From NCBI GenBank assembly GCA_017396665.1, contig JAFQLH010000060.1:1-64000 (forward strand): a DNA stretch of 64,000 bases. Reading direction: 5' to 3'. The notes under the pieces are model-generated. The model searched no databases. It saw only the letters and a list, made by a program, of their open reading frames with translations, and was not told where the DNA came from. The stretch's first letter is position 1. Every line of letters starts with the position of its first letter. The DNA is from Oscillospiraceae bacterium (GTDB taxonomy: Bacteria; Bacillota; Clostridia; Oscillospirales; Ruminococcaceae). Below are positions 17,494 to 25,194 of the stretch, piece after piece. The position numbers were made by a program, and so were the translations under genes.

Positions 17494-18531
17494 TTAATTA
17501 AAGTCGTGATTACCCCTTAATTTGTTATAGAGCTTTGAGGAAAGGATTTTAGTGAATGTCTTCTTACTGATATGGAGACGATTCATCATCATAAATGCCT
17601 TATACTGCTTTTTAGCAAGCTCATAAGCCTGTGGCATCTGCTCCTTTACGTTATCCATCATAAGCTTTGCCTGTGCTCTTCCCTGCTTTTTATCTTTCTC
17701 TACAAGGAGAACAGTTGTAAGATAGCTGATAAGCAAGCCCTGTGTTTTCATTGCATAGTAGCTTCTGCCCTTACATTTTTCCGGGAGTCTGACAGTCTTA
17801 TATTCCTTGATAAGTCTTTCGATAACTGTCTTTGTATGAGATACTCTCTTAAGCTGATTTTCATCTGAAACGCTCTGTGCTACGTCGCCGATACGGTAGT
17901 TATAGATAAACATGTCAATCGGTGTTATGCTCTTTGCGTAGCAACAAGGATATGTTGCATATTCGTGGTCTTCATAGAAAACATGTTCAGAAAGCTGTAT
18001 GCAATACTTCTTATAAAACTCAGTGTTATAGGTTATGCCGTGAAATGTAAGGCTTCTGTCGAAGCTTTTCCACTGTGACATAACATTCTTAAAGGTATAA
18101 GCTTTTCCGAAAGCGTCAGGATAACTTTTCCACTTCCTGACCTCGTTTGTTGAAATATCTGTTGTATAATGGTGAGTAAGTACAACATCAGAATCTATCT
18201 GCGACAGCTTATTGACAAACGCAGGCAGATTCTCTGTTTCAACCCAGTCATCAGCATCTATTACCTTGACATACTTTCCCTTTGCCGCTGAAAGACCTGT
18301 ATTCAAAGCTCCGCCGTGTCCCTTGTTTTCCTGAGATATAACTCTAACTGATGTGGGAAACTTTTCTGCATATTTTAAACCTATACTCTCGGTAGAGTCG
18401 GTTGAACCGTCATTTACTATGATGATATCGAGCTTGTCCAGAACTTCTTCACAAAGAAGCGATGAAACACACTTGTCCAGAAACTTCTCACAGTTATAAG
18501 ACGGAATGACAACAGACAGTATCTTGTCCAT
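17494..18531 (-). CDS. Family 2 glycosyltransferase
   Basis: A 345-residue transferase. It begins with the GT-A opening LSVVIPSYNCEKFLDKCVSSLL, then NDGSTDST, the GGALNTGL segment and the metal-binding KVIDADDWV (DAD). After a variable acceptor region it ends in a basic tail without a membrane helix. The start at 18531 has AAGGAAGG six bases upstream; an ATG eight codons earlier lacks a site. It acts on a nucleotide sugar in the cytoplasm during assembly of the exported glycan. Sugar specificity cannot be inferred. Confidence 0.9.
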   Translation of the reverse strand: MDKILSVVIPSYNCEKFLDKCVSSLLCEEVLDKLDIIIVNDGSTDSTESIGLKYAEKFPTSVRVISQENKGHGGALNTGLSAAKGKYVKVIDADDWVETENLPAFVNKLSQIDSDVVLTHHYTTDISTNEVRKWKSYPDAFGKAYTFKNVMSQWKSFDRSLTFHGITYNTEFYKKYCIQLSEHVFYEDHEYATYPCCYAKSITPIDMFIYNYRIGDVAQSVSDENQLKRVSHTKTVIERLIKEYKTVRLPEKCKGRSYYAMKTQGLLISYLTTVLLVEKDKKQGRAQAKLMMDNVKEQMPQAYELAKKQYKAFMMMNRLHISKKTFTKILSSKLYNKLRGNHDFN

Positions 18532-18570
18532 AATTGACCTTCCTTTTATAATCAATCATCGAGTGATTAT

Positions 18571-19407
18571 TTATTCTTTGTTCATTTTAGAAATCTTATT
18601 CTCGAATATGCCCTTGAATATTGAAACAAAGGCTTTACCCGTTGAAATATCCTTAGAATACTCTTTTCTTTTTCTAATAATATAATAAACCGCATATAAT
18701 GAAGCCATAGGAAATCCCAAAATATATCTTGTTGTATTTCCCCTGTTTCTGAAAAACGTACTGTCAAAGCCCTTGAACCAAGTTGATTTATCCTGTGCGA
18801 CAGTAGCAATTTCAGCGGGCACATAGTATATTTTAAGCTTTTTCTTTTCGCAGTCAGTTAAAAACTTGAGCTCTTCTTCTGCACCGTTTCCCGTACCTGC
18901 ACCGAGCAGAGTATCAAATCTTATATCATTGTCGATAAGAGAACGGCGTCTGAACGAAATCTGCCACGAGCTTACCTTCATAGTGTTCGGAAACTTGAGT
19001 CTCATAACCTTGTTCTTGAAGGAAGGCTTCCTGTTTTTCATTTTAAAGATAATAACATCTGCGTCCTTGAGTCTGTTGTACGCAGTCAGAATCTTTCTTC
19101 TGTAATCATACTCGAAGACCTCGTCGTCATCGCAAAGGAGACAAATATCGGCATCAGATTTCTCGATTGCCATATTTCTGCTTCGTGTAAGTCCTCGTTC
19201 TTTAACAGAGTACATCTTAGCCATGCCAAACGGTGTCTTGCACTGAGCAAAAGAATCTTCGTCGCACTGATTTATTATGACGGCATCGCCTATGATTTTC
19301 GACTTTGACAGAATCGAAAAATCCTTCTGATGCATACAAGATACAAGCACGTCAAGCTTTAAATCAGCACCGGTTTTTGAGTCAGAAAAAGACAGCAACC
19401 AAGTCAC
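18571..19407 (-). CDS. Family 2 glycosyltransferase, first gene of the glycan operon
   Basis: A 278-residue protein that starts at a GTG, about six bases after AAGGATTTGAG. The recognisable fold starts at KLDVLVSCMHQKD, so roughly 16 extra residues precede it. The motif ERGLTRSRNMAIEKSDADICLLCDDDE contains the metal-binding DDD; quoted in short pieces, GLTRSRN and LLCDDDE. A later GAGTGNGAEEELKFL is the usual acceptor-site helix. A sigma-A promoter at 19445-19473 lies just upstream. It is probably the first or second sugar transferase of the pathway. Confidence 0.85.
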   Translation of the reverse strand: MTWLLSFSDSKTGADLKLDVLVSCMHQKDFSILSKSKIIGDAVIINQCDEDSFAQCKTPFGMAKMYSVKERGLTRSRNMAIEKSDADICLLCDDDEVFEYDYRRKILTAYNRLKDADVIIFKMKNRKPSFKNKVMRLKFPNTMKVSSWQISFRRRSLIDNDIRFDTLLGAGTGNGAEEELKFLTDCEKKKLKIYYVPAEIATVAQDKSTWFKGFDSTFFRNRGNTTRYILGFPMASLYAVYYIIRKRKEYSKDISTGKAFVSIFKGIFENKISKMNKE

Positions 19408-19444
19408 CTCAAATCCTTAAAATACACGCAGTTATTCATTTTCT

Positions 19445-19473
19445 ATTTTATCATAACTGAATTTTTATGTCAA
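19445..19473 (-). promoter_or_regulatory. Sigma-A promoter of the glycan operon
   Basis: Minus strand TTGACA (19468-19473), 17-base spacer, TAAAAT (19445-19450), about 40 bases ahead of the GTG start of the first transferase gene. Confidence 0.8.
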
Positions 19474-19515
19474 GCGAATATCCTTTTACACGTTAAAATC
19501 CTATGATATTACTAA

Positions 19516-19530
19516 AGAAAGCGCTTGCAG
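19516..19530. promoter_or_regulatory. cre-like site
   Basis: AGAAAGCGCTTGCAG closely matches the catabolite-responsive element core TGAAAGCGCTTNCA bound by CcpA. It lies about 45 bases upstream of the glycan promoter -35 box and about 50 bases upstream of the tRNA-Pro promoter. At that distance it could activate or have no role; this is inference from the motif alone. Confidence 0.4.
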
Positions 19531-19581
19531 TTAAGAAGTTTTGTAAAAATAGTCTTATCATCAGTAATTAGAACTATTCTC

Positions 19582-19610
19582 TTGACAAATAATCTAAAAA
19601 GGTATATAAT
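19582..19610 (+). promoter_or_regulatory. Consensus promoter of tRNA-Pro
   Basis: Perfect TTGACA (19582-19587), 17-base spacer and perfect TATAAT (19605-19610), 18 bases before the tRNA. Confidence 0.92.
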
Positions 19611-19628
19611 ACAATACGTTGATATTTT

Positions 19629-19705
19629 CGAGGTGTGGCTCAGTTTGGTAGAGCGCTGCGTTCGGGACGCAGAGGCCGTGGGTTCAAGTCCCGTCACCTC
19701 GACCA
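19629..19705 (+). tRNA. tRNA-Pro (CGG)
   Basis: The seven-base acceptor stem CGAGGTG / CACCTCG is fully paired. The anticodon arm CTGCG-TTCGGGA-CGCAG gives anticodon CGG, reading CCG proline codons. The T arm GTGGG-TTCAAGT-CCCGT closes with one G-T pair at its end. CCA is encoded (19703-19705). It has its own consensus promoter and a downstream hairpin at 19710-19750. Confidence 0.95.
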
Positions 19706-19709
19706 ATAA

Positions 19710-19750
19710 AATCCGCAATGCTTTGAGGCAATCGAAAAGTGTTGTGGATT
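19710..19750 (+). terminator. Terminator of tRNA-Pro
   Basis: Stem AATCCGCAA / TTGTGGATT with a 23-base loop, followed by TTATTTTTT. Confidence 0.65.
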
Positions 19751-19769
19751 TTATTTTTTACGCATTATA

Positions 19770-19804
19770 AAAGCCTCCGCAAGCTTTGTATCTGCGGAGG
19801 CTTT
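19770..19804. terminator. Strong terminator between tRNA-Pro and the alpha/beta hydrolase gene
   Basis: Perfect 12-base stem AAAGCCTCCGCA / TGCGGAGGCTTT, loop 11 bases. It ends the minus-strand hydrolase transcript (stop at 19807) and can back up the tRNA terminator. Confidence 0.85.
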
Positions 19805-19806
19805 CG

Positions 19807-20607
19807 TTATTCCATTTTAGATTTTACATACTCTATAACTTCTTCAGTTATAAAATAATCTTCGTGCTTTATATCACTAAAGATTTTAAGCTCTGAATCA
19901 TCAAAGCAATCTGAAACCTTTTCCTGAAGAGTTGCGTCAAGTGTTGTATCAGCATTTGAGCCTATTACATATACAGGACACTTGACTTCCCTTGCATATT
20001 CCGATGCCTGAATATTATTTGAAATAAACACCTTCAGAGGTCCCCAGAAAATCGGTGTCATCTTATTATACAAGTCGGCAACATCTCTGTATCCGGCTGC
20101 TAAAACCAGACATTCAGCCTCACGGACGCTTGCAAGGTATGTAGCCATTCCGGCACCGTAGCTATGACCCATAATCACGATTTGTGATTGTGGGTATTCT
20201 TTTTTAACCCAGTCATACAGGTCTGTTGCCGTTTGCTGCATTGTTTCAAGATTCATCTTCCCTTTACTGTCCTGAGTGCCGTAATAGTCAGCTGAGACAA
20301 ACGGACAGTCAAACGTACCCGAATAAGTTGCTACTGAATTATATGCGATATAATTTGAACCGCCAAAGAACAGAATCACATTATCGCTTGGCTTGTCAAG
20401 GTTATAACCATATCCCGTCAGCGTATCATTAAACTCAATAAACTGTGGTTCATAGGATATCTCGGTCATCTTTTTGGCATTTTTATAAAATGAATAGCTG
20501 ACCTTCTGCATAACTGCATTGCAGAGAAAACCTATTATCAGCACCCACATTAGCACGAGCAATATACTTCTGATTATCTCCATTTTCTTTTTCCCTTTTA
20601 TCATCAT
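19807..20607 (-). CDS. Alpha/beta hydrolase, membrane-anchored
   Basis: A 266-residue protein. A hydrophobic segment (about residues 14-31, SILLVLMWVLIIGFLCNAV) anchors it and the catalytic domain follows outside. The nucleophile elbow is GHSYGAGMA, preceded by the oxyanion region LFFGGSNYIAYN. The Asp is likely in GSNADTTLD and the His in IKHEDYF. The start at 20607 overlaps the stop of the upstream gene by four bases (ATGA), which outweighs a frame opening further upstream. It is the last gene of a three-gene unit with a DUF3795-GNAT protein and an esterase. Substrate unknown. Confidence 0.82.
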   Translation of the reverse strand: MMIKGKKKMEIIRSILLVLMWVLIIGFLCNAVMQKVSYSFYKNAKKMTEISYEPQFIEFNDTLTGYGYNLDKPSDNVILFFGGSNYIAYNSVATYSGTFDCPFVSADYYGTQDSKGKMNLETMQQTATDLYDWVKKEYPQSQIVIMGHSYGAGMATYLASVREAECLVLAAGYRDVADLYNKMTPIFWGPLKVFISNNIQASEYAREVKCPVYVIGSNADTTLDATLQEKVSDCFDDSELKIFSDIKHEDYFITEEVIEYVKSKME

Positions 20608-21494
20608 TTCACATACAGCTCCATATCGATACACTCCCATGTACCGATTGGCATTTCACAATTACGTCTACCGTATTCCTTGAAGCCCACCGATTCGTAG
20701 CAATGCCTTGCACTATCGTTATTTGCAAACACGCCCAAATCAATTCTCTTTACGTCCAGATGTTCCTTAGCATACTCGATACCGAGCCTTAACATTATTT
20801 TACCATTGCCCTGCCCTCTTAGTTCGGGATTAAGGACAATAAACCCAAACCTCACAGACGAATTATCGTCAGTAGGATAGCGAATTATAAAATGACCGAT
20901 AGGATTTCCTTCGTCATCAACAGCTGTGAGCGGTATAAATCTTTTTGTTTCAATCTGCGGTGCATAGTGTTCCTCGATGTCATTATCTTGCATCGGGAAT
21001 TTATTGAATCTGTCGGCTGACCATCTGTAAAACTCGGCTTCACTTCTGAGCCACTTGCAGATTACCGCAGAATCTTCTTTTTTATAATCTCTGAGAATCA
21101 TATTATCCCTCCGATGTTTATTTTTTAAATTCTTCTCTTTGTTGAAGAACGCTTTTTCTAATGCGATGTATTCCTGTTCAGTGCATACTTCTTTGCACTT
21201 TATTTTATACTCATCTGAACGCTTTAGCATATCTATAATCTTAGTGCAAGGAAACTCATCACACAAATTACACCTGCTAACATTATGCTCTTTTGTACAC
21301 TCAACAAGTTCATATGTACACTTCTTATGCGAATGGCAGCCGCTACAAGCAATTTCTTCATTTGTTACAACACTATCTCTCCAGCCTATTTTGTACCAAA
21401 GCTCAGCAACTGCTTTCAGTTCATCATCGGTGTGGGCGTTGTATCTTGGACATTCGATACAGTTATCGCCGCACAAAGTTATTTTCTCCTTCAT
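20604..21494 (-). CDS. DUF3795 domain fused to a GNAT acetyltransferase
   Basis: A 296-residue protein. Residues 1-125 form the Cys-rich DUF3795 domain (LCGDNCIECPRY, CSGCHSHKKC, CNLCDEFPC), probably metal-binding. Residues 132-296 form a GNAT domain with the acetyl-CoA loop LRGQGNGKIMLRLG and ending HCYESVGFKEYGRR. A strong internal ribosome site, GGAGGG, lies six bases before Met132 (ATG at 21101), so the acetyltransferase may also be made alone. The pattern suggests two neighbouring genes joined by loss of a stop codon. It overlaps the esterase stop by one base (TAATG). Confidence 0.85.
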   Translation of the reverse strand: MKEKITLCGDNCIECPRYNAHTDDELKAVAELWYKIGWRDSVVTNEEIACSGCHSHKKCTYELVECTKEHNVSRCNLCDEFPCTKIIDMLKRSDEYKIKCKEVCTEQEYIALEKAFFNKEKNLKNKHRRDNMILRDYKKEDSAVICKWLRSEAEFYRWSADRFNKFPMQDNDIEEHYAPQIETKRFIPLTAVDDEGNPIGHFIIRYPTDDNSSVRFGFIVLNPELRGQGNGKIMLRLGIEYAKEHLDVKRIDLGVFANNDSARHCYESVGFKEYGRRNCEMPIGTWECIDMELYVK

Positions 21495-22393
21495 TACTCT
21501 TCTCTAACAAATCTATCGAAAAACTCGCACTCGTTATCGTTGCAGATTTTAGCTTCCTTCAGTCTGCAATCCACATGGAAATCATGTCCGATTTCGGGAC
21601 GGGTTTTATCACCATATATCTTGATTTCGCAAGGCACACCCAGTTTCGTCAGGTAATCATACATCGGCTGAGCACAGCCGAGCAGAAAATCACACTCAGC
21701 ACTCATAATATATGACGGTGGGAAGCTTCCGTTCATATATTTTAGAGCGTCTACTCTTTCTAAAAGAGCATCATCAGGTGTTTTATCTACACAGTCTATA
21801 TACTCTAAGAATACCTCGTCATTGCGTCTGAGTGCCATTGAACGTCCGTCATATGTACCACAATTCAGACCTAATGCCTTGACAGTTACCTTTGCAGCCT
21901 CAAAGTCAAAGAGCTTTGCAAAAGCTTCGTTTGTGAGGATTGTAGCGAAATGGCTTACAAGCTGTCCGCCTGCGGAATCGCCCACAAGCACGAGCCTGTC
22001 CTTATCGGCAAAGTATTCTGCGCCATGTTTTTCTATGAATTTCAAGGCATTGTTTATATCCTCCACAGCCCCAGGAAAACGTGTTTCAGGAGCAACACGA
22101 TAGTTTATATTCACGACAGTAAAGCCTCTTTGTGCAAGGCCCATACAGTAGTACCGGTAGATTTCCTTGTTGCCGTAAACCCAGCCACCTCCGTGGATGT
22201 TGACTATGGTTGGCAAAGGTTTATTTGTGCCTTTTGGAACATAGATATCAAGCAGATTGTCTACTCCATGGACACCGTAAGAGATATTATCGAAGCGGAT
22301 AATATCAGCAGGAGTAGTAAGACCTGCGTCACGCTTAGCGTCGTTCTCTGCCCAGTTAATTCGTAAGTCCTTGATATACTTGCTTATTTCCAT
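21494..22393 (-). CDS. Alpha/beta hydrolase, hormone-sensitive-lipase-type esterase
   Basis: A 299-residue esterase. The oxyanion motif HGGGWVYGNK near residue 74 and the nucleophile elbow GDSAGGQL near 145 define the HSL/GDSAG carboxylesterase group; the acid is likely in SAECDFLL and the His in GHDFHVDC. It hydrolyses short-chain esters in the cytoplasm. The ATG at 22393 is preceded by GGTGGGGGG; a TTG six codons earlier is less likely. It is the first gene of a unit with the DUF3795-GNAT gene and the second hydrolase. Confidence 0.88.
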   Translation of the reverse strand: MEISKYIKDLRINWAENDAKRDAGLTTPADIIRFDNISYGVHGVDNLLDIYVPKGTNKPLPTIVNIHGGGWVYGNKEIYRYYCMGLAQRGFTVVNINYRVAPETRFPGAVEDINNALKFIEKHGAEYFADKDRLVLVGDSAGGQLVSHFATILTNEAFAKLFDFEAAKVTVKALGLNCGTYDGRSMALRRNDEVFLEYIDCVDKTPDDALLERVDALKYMNGSFPPSYIMSAECDFLLGCAQPMYDYLTKLGVPCEIKIYGDKTRPEIGHDFHVDCRLKEAKICNDNECEFFDRFVREE

Positions 22394-22458
22394 AATTCTA
22401 CCCCCCACCAAAGATTTATTTAATTATATCACATCAAGCCTGACATTTCAATAAAAAA

Positions 22459-22479
22459 AGCCGTACTTGTGTACGGCTT
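22459..22479 (-). terminator. Terminator of the VOC-protein gene
   Basis: Nine-base stem AAGCCGTAC / GTACGGCTT with a four-base loop, followed on the minus strand by a run of seven T. Confidence 0.88.
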
Positions 22480-22503
22480 AAAAGTGTATTCAATTTCTAG
22501 GTC

Positions 22504-22929
22504 TTATTGAACTCCATTAAAATTAGTTTTGCTTTCAAATGTGCGGTTAAACGAACCAATTTCAATCAGGTTTCCTTCCGGGTCAGCGATATAGCAGGTA
22601 CGCTGTCCCCAAGGCTCACTTTCAGGTGCCAATACAGAAACGGCACCCTTTGAAACAGCATCATCATATGCCTTGTCAACCTCTTCAAAGGTATCAACAT
22701 AGAGAGCAATCTCAAAATGTCCGTTAAGGCCCTTTATATATTCATACTTTCTGCTCGTCATTTTCTCAAAATTCTTACGTTCATACAACATAAAAAGGGT
22801 TCCGTCTTTAATCAGATACACGTTTCCGGCGTTCTCGTCTTCTGTAATTTCAAAGCCGAGAACATCTCTGTAAAAGCGTATCATTGTCGGCATATCGTTA
22901 ACAAGTAAACCAAATCCGTCGAGTCTCAT
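22504..22929 (-). CDS. VOC-family protein (glyoxalase/bleomycin-resistance fold)
   Basis: A 141-residue protein with the paired beta-alpha-beta-beta-beta modules of the vicinal-oxygen-chelate family: RLDGFGLLVNDMPTMIRFYRDVLGF at the start and RTCYIADPEGNLIEIGSF near the end, where DPEGNLIEI is diagnostic. Candidate metal ligands are His in GHFEIAL and Glu in NLIEIG. Members bind or modify small toxic molecules. It is a single gene with its own terminator. The substrate is unknown. Confidence 0.87.
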   Translation of the reverse strand: MRLDGFGLLVNDMPTMIRFYRDVLGFEITEDENAGNVYLIKDGTLFMLYERKNFEKMTSRKYEYIKGLNGHFEIALYVDTFEEVDKAYDDAVSKGAVSVLAPESEPWGQRTCYIADPEGNLIEIGSFNRTFESKTNFNGVQ

Positions 22930-22967
22930 ACTATTTGCCTCCTTAAATTTTGCTATAAGTTATCAAA

Positions 22968-23303
22968 TCACAAGCCAGTAAGTGTTTCAGAGAAAATCAT
23001 TTTTAGAACACCTGTCGGGATATCCTGCCCCAGATAGATTTGAAGCATTCCCTTCGGAGTTATTTTATAACCCGATAATTCGTCCTTGTACTTAATTATT
23101 TCTTTTGCTTCAATGTTGATGTGGTCTTTGAAAGGTATAAGTCTTACAAATGAATCCCCGAGATAATAGCTGGGGATTTTTGCCCACAATGTTTCATTCA
23201 AGTCACAAGCTGTGCTCTTCAATATAATTTGTCTGAGTTTACAAAACAAATCCGAAACTTCTTTCGGGTATTTTTCCATATGCGTTTTAATCTGCTCATT
23301 CAT
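22968..23303 (-). CDS. DUF1801/YdhG-family protein
   Basis: A 111-residue soluble protein. The start at 23303 is set by TGGAGG eight bases upstream; the longer open frame has no ribosome site. The sequence SDLFCKLRQIILKSTACDLNETLWAKIPSYYLG followed by FKDHINIEAKEI has the YdhG/DUF1801 pattern (short pieces: KIPSYYLG, FKDHINI). The biochemical role is not established. The 13-base gap after the XRE-regulator stop suggests that the two are co-transcribed. Confidence 0.78.
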   Translation of the reverse strand: MNEQIKTHMEKYPKEVSDLFCKLRQIILKSTACDLNETLWAKIPSYYLGDSFVRLIPFKDHINIEAKEIIKYKDELSGYKITPKGMLQIYLGQDIPTGVLKMIFSETLTGL

Positions 23304-23316
23304 ATATAAGCCTCCA

Positions 23317-24078
23317 CTATCTCTTTTTATAGATAACAAGCTCGGGATTTTCGCCGTTTTCTTCATAGGTACAGATAAGGATAAACTCCATATTTGCGGC
23401 AATACCAAAGCATCTTCCGCCAAACTCGCTTTCAAGCTGGTTTCCCAGGTATGTAGCGTTGTCATCGAGATATTTTACTGTCTTTCCGTTAGGCAATCTA
23501 TATTCGAGGTTTATGTAGCTTCCTACAAGTGCGTTAAGCTTTTTAAGCTGCGGCATTCCTTCGACATTAAGTGCATTTATTTCATCAATAAGCTGTTGTT
23601 TGAACTGCTCAAAAGCCTTGTTACCGCCAAGCTCGTCATAACGTTTCCAATAATCAAGTTTCGGGAGAGTTGCTTTAAGATATGCACGGACTTCATCCTC
23701 AGAATGCTCATCGCTGACCATATTCTTAACGCACACGTCAATGAGGTCGTCCATATCGCTGTACATATATTCACCGTCAGCGTAGCACCATTTACAGTAA
23801 TTCTCGTTGAAGTTGCCGTCTGTTTCACGGCTTGTAACAGCATCTTCAAGCGGCATTCCGCAGCACTGACATATAAGCTCTCTTGGTGAACCGAGAAGTG
23901 TATTGATTGACACATCAAACAGCTTTGAGAGCAGCTTTAATGTTTCTGTATTAGGGATTGTGTCACCGTTTTCCCAGCGTGAAACAGCCTGACGAGTAAC
24001 AAACACCTTTTCAGCGAGCTCGTCCTGTGACATTCCGCTTTTTGTACGAAGCTTTAAAATAATATCTTTTGTTTCCAT
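23317..24078 (-). CDS. XRE-family regulator with zinc-ribbon domain
   Basis: A 253-residue protein. Residues 5-60 are a Cro/CI helix-turn-helix (SQDELAEKVFVTRQAVSRWENG). Residues about 68-145 contain CQCCGMPL and YCKWCYADG, a putative zinc ribbon of the zf-ribbon_2 type, followed by a helical region. The last ~80 residues form a separate beta-rich domain of unknown role. Such proteins usually sense a small molecule or metal and control neighbouring genes. A sigma-A promoter with an adjacent palindrome (24124-24140) suggests autoregulation. The DUF1801 gene follows directly. Confidence 0.85.
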   Translation of the reverse strand: METKDIILKLRTKSGMSQDELAEKVFVTRQAVSRWENGDTIPNTETLKLLSKLFDVSINTLLGSPRELICQCCGMPLEDAVTSRETDGNFNENYCKWCYADGEYMYSDMDDLIDVCVKNMVSDEHSEDEVRAYLKATLPKLDYWKRYDELGGNKAFEQFKQQLIDEINALNVEGMPQLKKLNALVGSYINLEYRLPNGKTVKYLDDNATYLGNQLESEFGGRCFGIAANMEFILICTYEENGENPELVIYKKR

Positions 24079-24095
24079 AATCTCACCTCGATGAT

Positions 24096-24140
24096 ATTAT
24101 ATCACACAGCAGCTTCACCATCAAGCAACCCGCTGTTGCT
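24096..24140 (-). promoter_or_regulatory. XRE promoter with candidate operator
   Basis: Minus strand TTGATG (24119-24124), 17-base spacer, TATAAT (24096-24101). A perfect inverted repeat AGCAAC-N5-GTTGCT (24124-24140) abuts the -35 box and may be the regulator's own binding site. Confidence 0.6.
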
Positions 24141-24309
24141 GTTTTCCGTTGCACTATCTTTTTGCCGGGACATCCATAACAATATTGCCGCAATACTTAC
24201 ACTTATGACTCACGTTAACTAATTCTTCGAACCGTGAAACTTATCGAGTCTATATACAATTATAACACATTGTACAGAAAAGTTCAATTTATTTATATGA
24301 CACAATTGC

Positions 24310-24338
24310 TTGCAATAGGTTATTGTCTATGTTATAAT
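24310..24338 (+). promoter_or_regulatory. Promoter of the GNAT leader transcript
   Basis: TTGCAA (24310-24315), 17-base spacer, perfect TATAAT (24333-24338). The transcript would have a leader of about 145 bases. Confidence 0.7.
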
Positions 24339-24380
24339 AATCTCACAGGGTAACCTGAATTTAATTTTGGAGGAAGCTGT

Positions 24381-24416
24381 TTGACAAAGAACAACACCTT
24401 AGCGATTGTACTGTAA
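24381..24416 (+). CDS. Possible 11-codon leader peptide ahead of the GNAT gene
   Basis: TTG start with GGAGG eight bases upstream, frame TKNNTLAIVL after the initiator, stop TAA at 24414. An eight-base stem, ACGAGAGG / CCTCTCGT (24417-24424 with 24446-24453), begins right after the stop. Translated leaders followed by hairpins are typical of ribosome-mediated attenuation. The evidence is positional only. Confidence 0.35.
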   Translation: MTKNNTLAIVL

Positions 24417-24488
24417 ACGAGAGGTTTGCAATACAACACCGCACTCCTCTCGTAATTGGAGTCAATCAATTATGAAAGGAATTTTACC

Positions 24489-25139
24489 ATGAACAACACA
24501 CATTTACGTTTAGAAACAAAGAATGATTACAGAGCAGTTGAGGAGCTTATCCGTGAGGCTTTCTGGAATGTATACAAGCCGGGCTGTGATGAGCACTATT
24601 TTGCTCATATGATGAGGCATCACGAAGACTTCATTCCCGAGCTTTCATTTGTCATTGAGCTTGGCGGAGAAATTGTTGGCAGCATTATGTACACAAAAGC
24701 CAGGCTTATTGATGAAAACGGAGTAACAAAGGATATTCTCAGCTTCGGACCCATCTGCATTTCTCCAAAGCTCCAACGAAAAGGCTTCGGGAAAAAGCTT
24801 ATTGAGCATTCGTTTAACAAGGCTCGTCAAATGGGCTACGATACTGTTGTAATATTCGGAAATCCCGCAAACTATGTAGGATGCGGATTTGTAAGCTGCA
24901 AAAAGAAAAATGTTCAGTTCGGAACTGACAATTTTCCGACTGCACTACTTGTTTGTGAGCTAGTGCCGAATGCACTTGATGGCAAGCTGTGGCGGTACAT
25001 TCCCAGCAATGCTGATGCCTGCTGTGAAGATACAGTTGCTGTTGAGGAGTTTGATGCAACATTCCCGCCAAAGGAAAAGGCGTGGATGCCAAGTCAGGAA
25101 GAATTCTATATTTACTGCAATTCAAGTGTAATACGCTAA
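24489..25139 (+). CDS. GNAT-family N-acetyltransferase
   Basis: A 216-residue acetyltransferase. The acetyl-CoA loop is LQRKGFGKKLIEHSF (Q/RxxGxG pattern), preceded by the beta strand GPICISP and followed by VVIFGNPANYVGCGF. A C-terminal extension of about 60 residues matches the YhbS-like subgroup. The ATG at 24489 has GAAAGGA eight bases upstream. It transfers acetyl to an unknown amine. It is monocistronic with a strong terminator, and its 145-base leader with a peptide and hairpin suggests post-initiation control. Confidence 0.88.
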   Translation: MNNTHLRLETKNDYRAVEELIREAFWNVYKPGCDEHYFAHMMRHHEDFIPELSFVIELGGEIVGSIMYTKARLIDENGVTKDILSFGPICISPKLQRKGFGKKLIEHSFNKARQMGYDTVVIFGNPANYVGCGFVSCKKKNVQFGTDNFPTALLVCELVPNALDGKLWRYIPSNADACCEDTVAVEEFDATFPPKEKAWMPSQEEFYIYCNSSVIR

Positions 25140-25146
25140 ACGTAGC

Positions 25147-25179
25147 ACTCCCCTTGTATGTCAAAGATACAAGGGGAGT
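25147..25179 (+). terminator. Strong terminator of the GNAT gene
   Basis: Perfect 13-base stem ACTCCCCTTGTAT / ATACAAGGGGAGT with a seven-base loop, followed by TTTTCTTTTTT. Confidence 0.92.
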
Positions 25180-25194
25180 TTTTCTTTTTTAACT

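Larger units (their letters stand above)
24079..24488. other. Divergent intergenic region between the XRE and GNAT genes
   Basis: This 410-base stretch holds the XRE promoter (24096-24124) with its palindrome, a short minus-strand zinc-ribbon-like fragment (24154-24213, see findings), an AT-rich middle, then the promoter, leader peptide and hairpin of the downstream GNAT gene (24310-24453). No larger gene is visible. Confidence 0.6.
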
